Shown in pieces: positions 9,581-18,669 of a stretch of 64,000 nt of DNA. The translations under genes were made by a program, and so were the position numbers. Under the pieces are notes generated by a model that saw only the letters and a program-made list of their open reading frames with translations, was not told the origin of the DNA and did not search any database. Source of the stretch: Methylibium sp. Root1272 (GTDB lineage Bacteria > Pseudomonadota > Gammaproteobacteria > Burkholderiales > Burkholderiaceae_C); the NCBI RefSeq assembly GCF_001425905.1, contig NZ_LMDY01000013.1, forward strand, positions 247,480 to 311,479, read 5' to 3'. Numbering within the stretch: position 1 is the first letter of the stretch; every line of letters starts with the position of its first letter.

Positions 9581-9684
9581 AGAGCATATGGGTTCGGCCT
9601 ATCGGCTCATATTGAACCGCGCGAACACTCACCATACAGTGAAGCGCGCTGTCGAATCCATATGCTTGAGACCACATATGCTCT
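9581..9684. promoter_or_regulatory. CATATG operator array between regulator and fdsG
   Basis: AGAGCATATG (9581-9590) and its exact inverse CATATGCTCT (9675-9684) bracket the fds promoter. A further CATATG is at 9659-9664 and CATATT at 9608-9613 overlaps the -35 region. These are likely binding sites of the divergent ModE-like regulator. Confidence 0.6.
9612..9640 (+). promoter_or_regulatory. Sigma-70-type promoter of the fds operon
   Basis: TTGAAC (9612-9617), a 17-nt spacer and TACAGT (9635-9640) predict a start near 9647, leaving a leader of about 100 nt before fdsG. CATATG sites lie on both sides. Confidence 0.65.
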
Positions 9685-9745
9685 GTTGCTTCCTTCTCCG
9701 CCTTCCCTGCCACTCCCGTCCGGCGCCGCTGCTGCCGGCGGCGCA

Positions 9746-10258
9746 ATGAGCGGGGTCGGTCCGGCCACCGCGGGCGTCGTCGCGCCGCAGGCCACCGTAC
9801 GGGCGGTCCTCGCTCGCCGGGCCGACGAGCCGGGCGCGCTGCTGCCGATCCTGCACGAGGTCCAGGACCTGCTGGGCTGCATCCCGGCCGACGTGGTGGC
9901 GGAGATCGCCAGCGCACTGAACCTGTCGCGCGCCGAGGTGCACGGCGTCATCACCTACTACCACCACTTCCGCAGCGAGCCGGCCGGACGCCATGTGATC
10001 CAGGTGTGCCGCGCCGAAGCCTGCCAGGCGCTGGGTGCCGATGCGCTGCTGGCGCACGCCGAGCGCCGCCTCGGCTGCCGCAGCCAGGCCACCAGCGCCG
10101 ATGGCCGCTACACGCTGGAGCCGGTGTTCTGCCTGGGGCTGTGCGCGTCGTCGCCGGCGATCGTGATCGACGAGCGCCTGCATGCGCGCGTCAGCCCGGC
10201 GGCGTTCGATCGCCTGATCGGCGCGCTGGAAGAAGACACCGTGGAGGCCGCGCGATGA
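9746..10258 (+). CDS. fdsG: NAD-dependent formate dehydrogenase gamma subunit
   Basis: A 170-residue NuoE-like subunit of the soluble Mo/W formate dehydrogenase. A thioredoxin-like domain carries one [2Fe-2S] cluster ligated by C88 and C93 (CRAEAC) and C129 and C133 (CLGLC), the complex I NuoE pattern. The N-terminal helical bundle includes GVITYYHHF. The ATG at 9746 is chosen for family length; an in-frame ATG at 9661 would add a low-complexity leader. It is first of fdsGBACD and overlaps fdsB by ATGA. Known role: it relays electrons within the diaphorase part of the enzyme. Confidence 0.93.
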   Translation: MSGVGPATAGVVAPQATVRAVLARRADEPGALLPILHEVQDLLGCIPADVVAEIASALNLSRAEVHGVITYYHHFRSEPAGRHVIQVCRAEACQALGADALLAHAERRLGCRSQATSADGRYTLEPVFCLGLCASSPAIVIDERLHARVSPAAFDRLIGALEEDTVEAAR

Positions 10259-11847
10259 GCGCCGCCATCACCGTCCACGTCCCGCGCGATTCGGCCGCGC
10301 TCGCGGTCGGCGCCGACGCGGTGGCCGCCACGCTGCAGGCCGAGTGCGCGCGGCGCGGCCTGGCGCTGAACCTGGTGCGCAACGGCTCGCGAGGGCTGTT
10401 CTGGCTGGAGACGCTGGTCGAGGTGAGTACCGCCTCCGGCCGCGTGGCCTACGGCCCGGTGACGCCCGAGGACGTGCCGGGCTTGCTCGACGCCGGCCTG
10501 CTGCAGGGCGCACCGCACGCACTGGGCCACGGGCCGACCGAGCAGATCCCCTTCCTGGCCCGCCAGGAACGACTGTGCTTCGCCCGCATGGGCCTCACCG
10601 ATCCGCTGTCGCTGACGGACTACGAGGCGCACGAAGGCTGGGCCGGCCTGCGCCGTGCGCTGGCGATGGCCGATGCGGCCGTCGTCGACGAGGTGCTGCA
10701 GTCCGGCCTGCGCGGCCGTGGCGGCGCAGCCTTCCCGACCGGCATCAAGTGGAAGACGGTGATGAACACGCCGTCGGCGCAGAAGTACATCGTCTGCAAC
10801 GCCGACGAGGGCGACTCGGGCACCTACTCCGACCGCATGACGATGGAGGGCGACCCGTACATGCTGATCGAGGGCATGACGATCGCCGCACTGGCCGTCG
10901 GCGCGACCCGGGGCTACCTCTACGTGCGCTCCGAGTACCCGCACGCAATCGCCACGCTGAACGAGGCGATCGCACGCGCCGAGGCCGCCGGCTTCCTGGG
11001 CAACGACGTGCTTGGCTCGGGCCGCGCCTTCCACCTGCAGGTGCGCAAGGCCGCCGGCGCCTACGTGTGCGGAGAGGAGACGGCGCTGCTGGAAAGCCTG
11101 GAAGGCAGGCGCGGCATCGTGCGTGCGAAGCCGCCGCTGCCGGCGATCGAAGGCCTGTTCGGCCAGCCGACCGTCATCAACAACGTGATCAGCTTCGCGT
11201 CGGTGCCGCTGATCCTGGCGCGCGGCGCGGCGCACTATCGCGAATACGGCGTCGGCCGTTCGATGGGCACGCTGCCGATCCAGCTGGCCGGCAACGTGAA
11301 GCACGGCGGCCTGGTCGAGAAGGCCTTCGGAGTGACGCTGCGCGAGCTGCTGTACGACTTCGGCGGCGGCACCGCGTCGGGCCGGCCGATCAAGGCAGTG
11401 CAGGTCGGCGGCCCGCTCGGCACCTATGTGCCCGAGTCGAAGTGGGACGTGCCGCTCGACTACGAGGCCTATGCCGCCTTCGGCGGCGTGGTCGGCCACG
11501 GCGGCATCGTGGTGCACGACGACACCGCTGACATGGCGAAGCTGGCGCGCTACGCGATGGAGTTCTGCGCGATCGAGTCCTGCGGCAAGTGCACGCCCTG
11601 CCGCATCGGCTCGACACGCGGCGTGGAGGTCATCGACCGCATCACCGCCAACGTGAACCGTCCTGCACAGGTGAAGCTGCCGAACGATCGACTGCAGCAG
11701 GTCGCCCTGCTGCGGGACCTGTGCGACACGATGCTCGCCGGCAGCCTGTGCGCGATGGGCGGCATGACGCCCTACCCGGTGCTGTCGGCACTGGACCATT
11801 ACCCGGAAGACTTCGGCCTGGCGGCTCCCGACCGCCAAGCCGCCTGA
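10255..11847 (+). CDS. fdsB: NAD-dependent formate dehydrogenase beta (diaphorase) subunit
   Basis: A 530-residue NuoF-like flavoprotein that passes electrons from formate to NAD+. An N-terminal thioredoxin-like domain (about 1-105) is fused to the NuoF core: FMN/NAD-binding GRGGAAFPTG at 154-163, CNADEGDSGT at 181-190, AYVCGEETALLES at 269-281, and the [4Fe-4S] ligands C443, C446, C449 and C490. All key residues are present. The start is coupled to fdsG (ATGA), and fdsA follows 10 nt downstream. Confidence 0.95.
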   Translation: MSAAITVHVPRDSAALAVGADAVAATLQAECARRGLALNLVRNGSRGLFWLETLVEVSTASGRVAYGPVTPEDVPGLLDAGLLQGAPHALGHGPTEQIPFLARQERLCFARMGLTDPLSLTDYEAHEGWAGLRRALAMADAAVVDEVLQSGLRGRGGAAFPTGIKWKTVMNTPSAQKYIVCNADEGDSGTYSDRMTMEGDPYMLIEGMTIAALAVGATRGYLYVRSEYPHAIATLNEAIARAEAAGFLGNDVLGSGRAFHLQVRKAAGAYVCGEETALLESLEGRRGIVRAKPPLPAIEGLFGQPTVINNVISFASVPLILARGAAHYREYGVGRSMGTLPIQLAGNVKHGGLVEKAFGVTLRELLYDFGGGTASGRPIKAVQVGGPLGTYVPESKWDVPLDYEAYAAFGGVVGHGGIVVHDDTADMAKLARYAMEFCAIESCGKCTPCRIGSTRGVEVIDRITANVNRPAQVKLPNDRLQQVALLRDLCDTMLAGSLCAMGGMTPYPVLSALDHYPEDFGLAAPDRQAA

Positions 11848-11857
11848 GGAGCCCACG

Positions 11858-14785
11858 ATGCTCGATCACCTGAGAGAAACCGACCACGGCACACCGCTGC
11901 GCGAGTCGACCGAGCAAGTCACGCTCGAGATCGACGGCGAACAGGTCACCGTGCCCAAGGGCACGTCGCTGATGCGTGCTGCCGTCGACGCCGGCATCCA
12001 GGTGCCCAAGCTGTGCGCGACTGACAGCCTGGAGCCCTTCGGCTCGTGCCGCCTGTGTCTGGTCGAGATCGAAGGACGCCGCGGCTTCCCCGCCTCGTGC
12101 ACCACGCCCGCCGAGCCCGGCATGAAGGTGCGCACGCAGACGCCGAAGCTGCAGGAACTGCGCAAGGGCGTGATGGAGCTCTACATCTCCGACCACCCGC
12201 TCGACTGCCTGACCTGCAGCGCCAACGGCAACTGCGAGCTGCAGGACATGGCGGGCGTCACCGGCCTGCGCGAGGTGCGCTACGGCTTCGAGGGCGCCAA
12301 CCACCTGAAAAGCGCGAAGGATGAGTCCAACCCGTACTTCACCTACGACCCGAGCAAGTGCATCGTCTGCAACCGCTGCGTGCGCGCCTGCGAGGAGACG
12401 CAGGGCACGTTCGCCTTGACGATCAGCGGCCGCGGCTTCGAGTCGCGCGTGTCGCCGGGCCAGGACCAGCCCTTCATGGACAGCGAGTGCGTGAGCTGCG
12501 GCGCCTGCGTCGAGGCCTGCCCGACCGCCACGCTGCAGGAGAAGTCGGTGATCTGGCTGGGCCAGGGCGAGCACAGCGTCACCACCACCTGCGCCTACTG
12601 CGGCGTGGGCTGCGGCTTCAAGGCCGAGATGAAGGGCAACGAGGTCGTGCGCATGGTGCCGTGGAAGGACGGCAAGGCCAACGAGGGCCATTCCTGCGTC
12701 AAGGGCCGCTTCGCCTGGGGCTATGCGACGCACAAGGACCGCATCACCACGCCGATGATCCGCAAGAGCATCGCCGACCCGTGGCAGGAAGTGAGCTGGG
12801 ACGAGGCCATCGGCTACGCGGCCAGCGAGTTCAGGCGCATCCAGGCCACCTACGGCCGCGACTCGATCGGCGGCATCGTCTCCTCGCGCTGCACCAACGA
12901 GGAGGGCTACCTGGTCCAGAAGCTGGTGCGCGCGGCCTTCGGCAACAACAACGTCGACACCTGCGCGCGCGTGTGCCATTCACCGACCGGCTATGGCCTG
13001 AAGCAGACGCTGGGCGAATCGGCCGGCACGCAGACCTTCAAGTCGGTGGAGAAGTCCGACGTGATCATGGTCATCGGCGCCAACCCGACCGACGGCCACC
13101 CGGTGTTCGCCTCGCGCATGAAGAAGCGGCTGCGCGAAGGCGCGAAGCTGATCGTCGTCGACCCGCGCAAGATCGACCTGGTGAAGTCGCCGCACGTGAA
13201 GGCCGACCACCACCTGCAGCTGCGCCCCGGCACCAACGTCGCGGTGATCACTGCGCTGGCCCACGTGGTCGTCACCGAGGGCCTGCTCGACGAGGCCTAC
13301 ATCGCCGCGCGCTGCGAGGACAAGGCCTTCCGCGAGTGGCGCGAGTTCGTGGCGCGCGACGCCCACTCCCCCGAGGCGACCGCCGCCGTCACCGGCGTGC
13401 CGGCCACCGAGTTGCGCGCCGCCGCCCGGCTGTTCGCCACCGGCCGCTCGGACGGCACGGCTGCCACGCTCCAGGCCCGCGGGGCGCGGCCCAACGCGGC
13501 CATCTACTACGGCCTGGGCGTGACCGAGCACAGCCAGGGCTCGACGATGGTGATGGGCATCGCCAACCTCGCGATGGCCACCGGCAACGTCGGCCGCGAG
13601 GGCGTGGGCGTGAACCCGCTGCGCGGCCAGAACAACGTGCAGGGCTCGTGCGACATCGGCTCCTTCCCGCACGAGATGCCGGGCTACCGCCACGTGTCGG
13701 ACAGCACCACGCGGGCGCTGTTCGAACAGGCCTGGAACGTCGAGCTGCAGGCCGAGCCGGGGCTGCGCATCCCCAATATGTTCGACGCCGCGCTGTCGGG
13801 CAGCTTCATGGGCCTGTATTGCGAGGGCGAGGACATCGTGCAGTCCGACCCGGACACGCAGCATGTCGCGCATGCGTTGTCTTCGATGGAGTGCATCGTC
13901 GTGCAGGACCTGTTCCTGAACGAGACCGCGAAGTACGCGCACGTCTTCCTGCCCGGTTCGTCATTCCTCGAGAAGGACGGCACCTTCACGAATGCCGAGC
14001 GCCGCATCTCGCGCGTGCGCAAGGTCATGCCGCCGAAGGCCGGCCTGGGCGACTGGGAAGTGACGGTGAAGCTGTCGAACGCGCTCGGCTATCCGATGGA
14101 CTACACCCATCCGGAGCAGATCATGGCCGAGATCGCGGCGCTGACGCCCACCTTCGCCGGTGTCAGCTACGAGAAGATCGACCGCCTCGGCAGCGTGCAG
14201 TGGCCGTGCAACGACGCGGCCCCCGAAGGCACGCCGACGATGCACATCGGCGGCTTCGTGCGCGGCAAGGGCAAGTTCTTCATCACGCAGTACGTCGCGA
14301 CCGACGAGAAGGTGACGCGCAGGTTCCCGCTGCTGCTGACCACGGGGCGCATCCTGTCGCAGTACAACGTCGGCGCGCAGACGCGGCGCACCGAGAACAA
14401 CCGCTGGCACAGCGAGGACCGGCTGGAGCTGCACCCGCACGACGCCGAGGAGCGCGGCATCAAGGACGGCGACTGGGTCGGCATCGAGAGCCGCGCCGGC
14501 CAGACGGTGCTGCGCGCCGTGGTCAGCGAGCGCATGCAGCCGGGCGTGGTCTACACCACCTTCCACTTCCCCGAATCGGGCGCCAACGTCATCACCACCG
14601 ACAGTTCCGACTGGGCCACCAACTGCCCCGAGTACAAGGTGACCGCGGTGCAGGTGCTGCCGGTGATGCAGCCGTCGGAGTGGCAGCGCGAGCACACCCG
14701 CTTCAGCGAGGTGCAGGCGCGGCTGCTGGCCGAGCGCCGCAAGGCCGATCCCGTTCCCGCCGGCCTCCCCGGCGCAAGGACCTGA
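11858..14785 (+). CDS. fdsA: NAD-dependent formate dehydrogenase alpha (catalytic) subunit
   Basis: A 975-residue cytosolic catalytic subunit that oxidises formate to CO2 at a bis-MGD Mo (or W) centre. Domains: an N-terminal NuoG-like part with [2Fe-2S] (C53, C64, C67, C81), a His-Cys3 [4Fe-4S] (H113, C117, C120, C126) and two ferredoxin-type [4Fe-4S] clusters (C168-C171-C174-C178 and C211-C214-C217-C221). It is followed by the formate dehydrogenase core with a proximal cluster (C245, C248, C252, C280). The metal-ligand cysteine is C373 in RVC-HSPT, with the adjacent His374, so it is a Cys and not a Sec enzyme. The C-terminal molybdopterin-dinucleotide-binding domain is complete. Confidence 0.97.
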   Translation: MLDHLRETDHGTPLRESTEQVTLEIDGEQVTVPKGTSLMRAAVDAGIQVPKLCATDSLEPFGSCRLCLVEIEGRRGFPASCTTPAEPGMKVRTQTPKLQELRKGVMELYISDHPLDCLTCSANGNCELQDMAGVTGLREVRYGFEGANHLKSAKDESNPYFTYDPSKCIVCNRCVRACEETQGTFALTISGRGFESRVSPGQDQPFMDSECVSCGACVEACPTATLQEKSVIWLGQGEHSVTTTCAYCGVGCGFKAEMKGNEVVRMVPWKDGKANEGHSCVKGRFAWGYATHKDRITTPMIRKSIADPWQEVSWDEAIGYAASEFRRIQATYGRDSIGGIVSSRCTNEEGYLVQKLVRAAFGNNNVDTCARVCHSPTGYGLKQTLGESAGTQTFKSVEKSDVIMVIGANPTDGHPVFASRMKKRLREGAKLIVVDPRKIDLVKSPHVKADHHLQLRPGTNVAVITALAHVVVTEGLLDEAYIAARCEDKAFREWREFVARDAHSPEATAAVTGVPATELRAAARLFATGRSDGTAATLQARGARPNAAIYYGLGVTEHSQGSTMVMGIANLAMATGNVGREGVGVNPLRGQNNVQGSCDIGSFPHEMPGYRHVSDSTTRALFEQAWNVELQAEPGLRIPNMFDAALSGSFMGLYCEGEDIVQSDPDTQHVAHALSSMECIVVQDLFLNETAKYAHVFLPGSSFLEKDGTFTNAERRISRVRKVMPPKAGLGDWEVTVKLSNALGYPMDYTHPEQIMAEIAALTPTFAGVSYEKIDRLGSVQWPCNDAAPEGTPTMHIGGFVRGKGKFFITQYVATDEKVTRRFPLLLTTGRILSQYNVGAQTRRTENNRWHSEDRLELHPHDAEERGIKDGDWVGIESRAGQTVLRAVVSERMQPGVVYTTFHFPESGANVITTDSSDWATNCPEYKVTAVQVLPVMQPSEWQREHTRFSEVQARLLAERRKADPVPAGLPGART

Positions 14786-14789
14786 GCCG

Positions 14790-15659
14790 ATGAAGATGCC
14801 CGACGGCCCGCTGCACGCCACCGGCGGTGCGCTGCTGCGTCCGGTGGCCGGCGTGCGGCACGGTGCCGCCTTCGAGGGCCCCGACTGGGTGGCCGAGGAG
14901 CGGCCGGTGGCGCTGGAGTTCAACGGCATCGCGCAGGCCGTGATGCTGGCGACGCCGCTGGACCTGGAGGACTTCGCGCTCGGCTTCGCCTTGGGCGAGG
15001 GCCTGCTCGACGTGCCCGGCGAGCTGCACGGCCTTGAAACCGTCGAATCGCGCGAGGGCATCACGCTGAAGCTGCGGATCGCCGCCCGCTGCATGGCCCG
15101 GCTGAAGGAGCGCCGCCGCGCGCTGGCCGGCCGCACCGGCTGCGGCCTGTGCGGCATCGAGAGCCTGGCCCAGTTGGACCGGCCGCTGGCACCGCTGCCG
15201 CCCGGCCCGGCCGTGCCGCGTGCCGCGCTTGCGCGCGCGCAGGCCGAGTTGCGCGGCCTGCAGGCGCTGCAGCACGCCACCGGCGCGGTGCACGCGGCCG
15301 CCTGGTGCGGCAGCGACGGCAGCGTGCGGCTGTTGCGCGAGGACGTGGGGCGCCACAACGCGCTCGACAAGCTGGTGGGCGCACTGGCGCGGGCCGGTGC
15401 GCTGGCCGGCCCCCGGGCGGCACACTGCACCGACGGCTTCTTCGCGGTGACCAGCCGTGCCAGCTACGAGATGCTGCACAAGACCGCGGCGGCCCGCGTG
15501 CCGCTGCTGGTCGCGGTATCGGCGGCGACGACGCTGGCGATCGATCTGGCCGCGCAGCTGTCGGTCGGCCTGGTGGGCTTTGCCCGCGGACAGGACCTGG
15601 TGGTCTACGCCGGGCGGGAACGGATCGACCTGGGAACGGAGCACGACGATGGACGCTGA
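14790..15659 (+). CDS. fdsC: Formate dehydrogenase accessory sulfurtransferase FdhD
   Basis: A 289-residue FdhD/FdsC-type protein. Known: it carries sulfur from a cysteine desulfurase to the Mo-bis-MGD cofactor before insertion into formate dehydrogenase and binds bis-MGD. The functional CxxC is C118-G-L-C121 within GCGLCGIES. The RLLREDVGRHNALDKL segment and SRASYEMLHK are also typical. The gene begins 4 nt after fdsA and overlaps fdsD by 11 nt, showing tight translational coupling. Confidence 0.95.
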   Translation: MKMPDGPLHATGGALLRPVAGVRHGAAFEGPDWVAEERPVALEFNGIAQAVMLATPLDLEDFALGFALGEGLLDVPGELHGLETVESREGITLKLRIAARCMARLKERRRALAGRTGCGLCGIESLAQLDRPLAPLPPGPAVPRAALARAQAELRGLQALQHATGAVHAAAWCGSDGSVRLLREDVGRHNALDKLVGALARAGALAGPRAAHCTDGFFAVTSRASYEMLHKTAAARVPLLVAVSAATTLAIDLAAQLSVGLVGFARGQDLVVYAGRERIDLGTEHDDGR

Positions 15660-15873
15660 CAACCTGGTGCGCATGGCCAACCGCATCGGCCAGTTCTTCG
15701 AGGCCATGCCCGACGCGACCGAAGCGGCCGAGAACGTGGCGCAGCACCTGAAGAAATTCTGGGACCCGCGCATGCGGCGCGCGCTGCTGGCCCACGTCGA
15801 CCGCCACGGCGTCGACGGGCTGAATGCGATGGTCGAGGTCGCGCTCGAGCGGCATCGAGCCGTGCTGGACTGA
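15649..15873 (+). CDS. fdsD: Formate dehydrogenase delta subunit
   Basis: A 74-residue helical protein of the FdsD family, last gene of fdsGBACD, beginning inside fdsC. Motifs MANRIGQFFEAMPD and HLKKFWDPRMRRALL are characteristic. Known: FdsD is needed for active formate dehydrogenase, probably at the maturation or assembly stage, and has no cofactor. Size and position match the Cupriavidus-type operon. Confidence 0.92.
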   Translation: MDADNLVRMANRIGQFFEAMPDATEAAENVAQHLKKFWDPRMRRALLAHVDRHGVDGLNAMVEVALERHRAVLD

Positions 15874-15982
15874 CGCCGCCTCGGCACACCGCTGCTCATC
15901 GACGCCCCGCCCGCATGCGGCGAGACTCGGCCCTGCTTCGCCGCTCCGCCTTCCCCAACGACTCCGAACGGAAAGACCCCTC

Positions 15983-16774
15983 ATGTCTTCGCTGCGCCGC
16001 CGCCTGACCCCCTTCTTCGCCGCGGCCCTGGCCGCCTGGCTGCTCGCGGCCCCGCCCGCCGCCCGCGCGGCCGACGACGAGGTGGTGGTGTTCGCCGCCG
16101 CGAGCCTGACCGACGTGCTGCAGGCGATCGCGCGGCAGGGCGGCTTCACCGGCATCCGGTTCTCGTTCGCGTCGAGTTCGACGCTGGCGCGGCAGATCGA
16201 GCAGGGCGCCACCGCGCAGATCTTCGTCAGCGCCGACGAGCCCTGGATGGACGCCGTCGGCAAGGCCGGCCGCATCCTGCCCGGCACGCGGCGCGACTGG
16301 GTCGGCAACCGGCTGGCGCTGGTGGCGCCGGGCGGCGCCGAGCCCACGGCCCCGCCGGAGACGGCCGAGGCGGTGACCCGCCTGCTGCGCGCCGCGTTGG
16401 CCGGCCAGGACAGCCGCATCGCCACCGGCGACCCGGCCCACGTGCCGGCCGGCAAGTACGCGCAGGCCGCGCTCGGCACGCTCGGCCTCTGGGCCGAGAC
16501 CGAGCCCCGCCTCGCGCGCGCCGACAACGTGCGTTCCGCGCTCGCCTTCGTGGAACGCGGCGAGGCCCCGCTCGGCATCACCTACCGCACCGACGCGTTG
16601 GCCTCGCGCAAGGTACAGGTCGTCGCGCTGTTCCCCGCCGACAGCCATCCGCCGATCCGCTACCCCGCCGCGCTGCTGACCGGCGCCGGGCCGGCTGCCC
16701 AGCGCTTCTACGAGCACCTGTTCGGCGCCGAAGCGCGCACGCTGCTGAAGGCCGCCGGCTTCTCGGCGCCCTGA
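15983..16774 (+). CDS. modA: Molybdate ABC transporter substrate-binding protein
   Basis: A 263-residue periplasmic protein with a signal peptide (cleavage near AARA-ADDE), then the ModA fold: FAAASLTDVL with the first oxyanion-binding serine, FASSSTLARQIEQG with the second serine cluster, and a complete C-terminal lobe. It binds molybdate or tungstate and delivers it to ModBC. The ATG at 15983 follows a GGAAAG Shine-Dalgarno. It lies 109 nt after fdsD and may be co-transcribed with the fds operon, which would tie metal supply to enzyme synthesis. A decayed second copy is at 8185. Confidence 0.95.
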   Translation: MSSLRRRLTPFFAAALAAWLLAAPPAARAADDEVVVFAAASLTDVLQAIARQGGFTGIRFSFASSSTLARQIEQGATAQIFVSADEPWMDAVGKAGRILPGTRRDWVGNRLALVAPGGAEPTAPPETAEAVTRLLRAALAGQDSRIATGDPAHVPAGKYAQAALGTLGLWAETEPRLARADNVRSALAFVERGEAPLGITYRTDALASRKVQVVALFPADSHPPIRYPAALLTGAGPAAQRFYEHLFGAEARTLLKAAGFSAP

Positions 16775-16855
16775 TCGCGGCGCCCTGGGGAACGCGCCGG
16801 TCTGGCACAGTCGAGGCCCGTTCCGACTGCCCCCGCCCACGCCGGCGGCGACCCG

Positions 16856-17542
16856 TTGACCCCGCTCGAACTCCAGGCCCTGTGGCTCAGCCTGCAGGTC
16901 GCGGCCAGCGCGACCGCGCTGACGCTGCCCGTGGCGCTGCTGCTCGCGCTCGCGCTGGCGCGTGGCCGCTGGCGCGGCAAGGCGCTGCTCGAGGCCGCGG
17001 TGAACCTGCCGCTGGTGCTGCCGCCGGTGGTGATCGGCTACGCGCTGCTGGTGGGCCTCGGCCGGCACGGGCCGCTCGGCCGCTGGCTCAACGACTGGTT
17101 CGGCATCACCTTCGTGTTCACCTTCCGCGGCGCCGTGCTGGCCGCCGCGGTGATGGCGCTGCCGCTGATGGTGCGCGCCGTGCGGCAGGCGCTCGAAGCG
17201 GTGGATCGCGGCCTCGAGGACGCCGCACGCACGCTCGGCGCCTCGCGGCTCGACGCCTTCGCGAGCGTGACGCTGCCGCTGGCGGCGCCGGGGCTGCTGT
17301 CGGGCGCGGTGCTGGGCTTCGCGGCCTCGCTGGGCGAGTTCGGCGCCACCATCACCTTCGTCTCCAACGTGCCGGGGCAGACACAGACACTGCCGCTGGC
17401 AATCTACAGCGCGCTGCAGAGCGCCGACGGCGAGGCCGCCGCGCTGCGCCTGGTGGCCTGCTCGGTGCTGCTGGCGCTCGCCGCGCTGGCGCTGGCGCAG
17501 TGGGGTCACCGGCGGGTCGCCGGCTGGCTGGGGCAGCGATGA
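16856..17542 (+). CDS. modB: Molybdate ABC transporter permease
   Basis: A 228-residue inner-membrane permease with about five transmembrane helices and the cytoplasmic ABC-coupling loop EAA---G (LEDAARTLGASRLDAFASV). ModB signatures include NLPLVLPPVVIGY near the start and LGEFGATITFVSN. The start is a TTG at 16856; no ATG or GTG fits without truncating the first helix, so this position is less certain. The stop overlaps the modC start (ATGA), indicating coupling. Confidence 0.93.
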   Translation: MTPLELQALWLSLQVAASATALTLPVALLLALALARGRWRGKALLEAAVNLPLVLPPVVIGYALLVGLGRHGPLGRWLNDWFGITFVFTFRGAVLAAAVMALPLMVRAVRQALEAVDRGLEDAARTLGASRLDAFASVTLPLAAPGLLSGAVLGFAASLGEFGATITFVSNVPGQTQTLPLAIYSALQSADGEAAALRLVACSVLLALAALALAQWGHRRVAGWLGQR

Positions 17543-18669
17543 GCCTGCTGATCGACGTGAGCGTGGCGCGCGGCGACAACGGCGTGGCGGCACGCATCGA
17601 CGTGCCGCCCCAGGGCATCACGGCGCTGATCGGACGCAGCGGCGCCGGCAAGAGCACGCTGCTGCAGGCGGCCGCCGGGCTGCTGCGGCCATCGACCGGG
17701 CGCGTCGCGATCGACGGGGCGACGCTGTTCGATGCCGCGTCCGGCACCGATCTGGCCCCCGGGGCACGGCGTCTCGGCGTCGTGTTCCAGGACGGTCGCC
17801 TGTTCCCGCACCGCGACGTGCGCGCCAACCTGCTCTACGGCGCCAAGCGCGCGCCGGCCAGCGCCAACGGACCGGCGCTCGACGAGGTGGTCGCGCTGCT
17901 CGGCCTCGCGCCGCTGCTGGCGCGGCGCCCCCACCAGCTCTCGGGCGGCGAGCGCCAGCGCGTCGCGCTCGGTCGCGCGCTGCTCGGCAAACCCCGCGCG
18001 CTGCTGATGGACGAGCCGCTCGCCTCGCTCGACCCGCCGCGCCGGCAAGAACTGCTCGGCTACCTGGCCGCGCTGCCGGCGCGGCTGAACCTGCCCATCC
18101 TCTACGTCACGCACCAGATGGACGAGGTGATGCGGCTGGCCGACCGCGTGGTGCTGCTGGCCGACGGCCGGGTGGCCGCCGAGGGGCCGGCGCTCGAGCT
18201 GCTGTCGGACCTGACACTGGGCCCGCTGGTCGGTCGTTTCGAGGCCGGCAGCGTGCTGGCCGGCACCGTGGCCGAGCAACTGGAGGACTGGCAGCTCACC
18301 ACCGTGATGGTCGCCGGCCAGCGCGTGACGGTGCCGCAGGTGGCCGCCACGCCCGGCGCCGCGGTGCGGCTGCGCATCCGCGCGCGCGACGTGGCGCTGC
18401 AGCGCGAGGTGCTGGCGTCGAGCGCCAGCAACCAGCTCGCCGGCACGGTGCTGCGCGTGATCGAGCGCGAGGCGCCCTACGCGGCGGTGGAGCTCGCGCT
18501 GAGCATGGGCGCCGCGCCGGGCGAGCGGCTGTGGGCGCTGGTGACGCAGCGCTCGGTGCATGCCCTTGCGGTGGCGCCGGGGCAGCCGATGGTGGCAAGC
18601 TTCAAGGCGGTGGCGGTCGAAGGGCGCGCCGCCGCGGTCCACACGGAAAGGGAGTCCCCGGTCTCATGA
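17539..18669 (+). CDS. modC: Molybdate ABC transporter ATP-binding protein
   Basis: A 376-residue ATPase with Walker A GRSGAGKST (32-40), the Q-loop VVFQDGRLFPH, signature LSGGERQRV, Walker B LLMDEPL and the H-loop THQ. A C-terminal mop-like domain (about residue 290 on, NQLAGTVLRVIERE) is typical of ModC and probably mediates molybdate-dependent trans-inhibition. Starts and stops overlap both neighbours by 4 nt. Confidence 0.95.
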   Translation: MSLLIDVSVARGDNGVAARIDVPPQGITALIGRSGAGKSTLLQAAAGLLRPSTGRVAIDGATLFDAASGTDLAPGARRLGVVFQDGRLFPHRDVRANLLYGAKRAPASANGPALDEVVALLGLAPLLARRPHQLSGGERQRVALGRALLGKPRALLMDEPLASLDPPRRQELLGYLAALPARLNLPILYVTHQMDEVMRLADRVVLLADGRVAAEGPALELLSDLTLGPLVGRFEAGSVLAGTVAEQLEDWQLTTVMVAGQRVTVPQVAATPGAAVRLRIRARDVALQREVLASSASNQLAGTVLRVIEREAPYAAVELALSMGAAPGERLWALVTQRSVHALAVAPGQPMVASFKAVAVEGRAAAVHTERESPVS

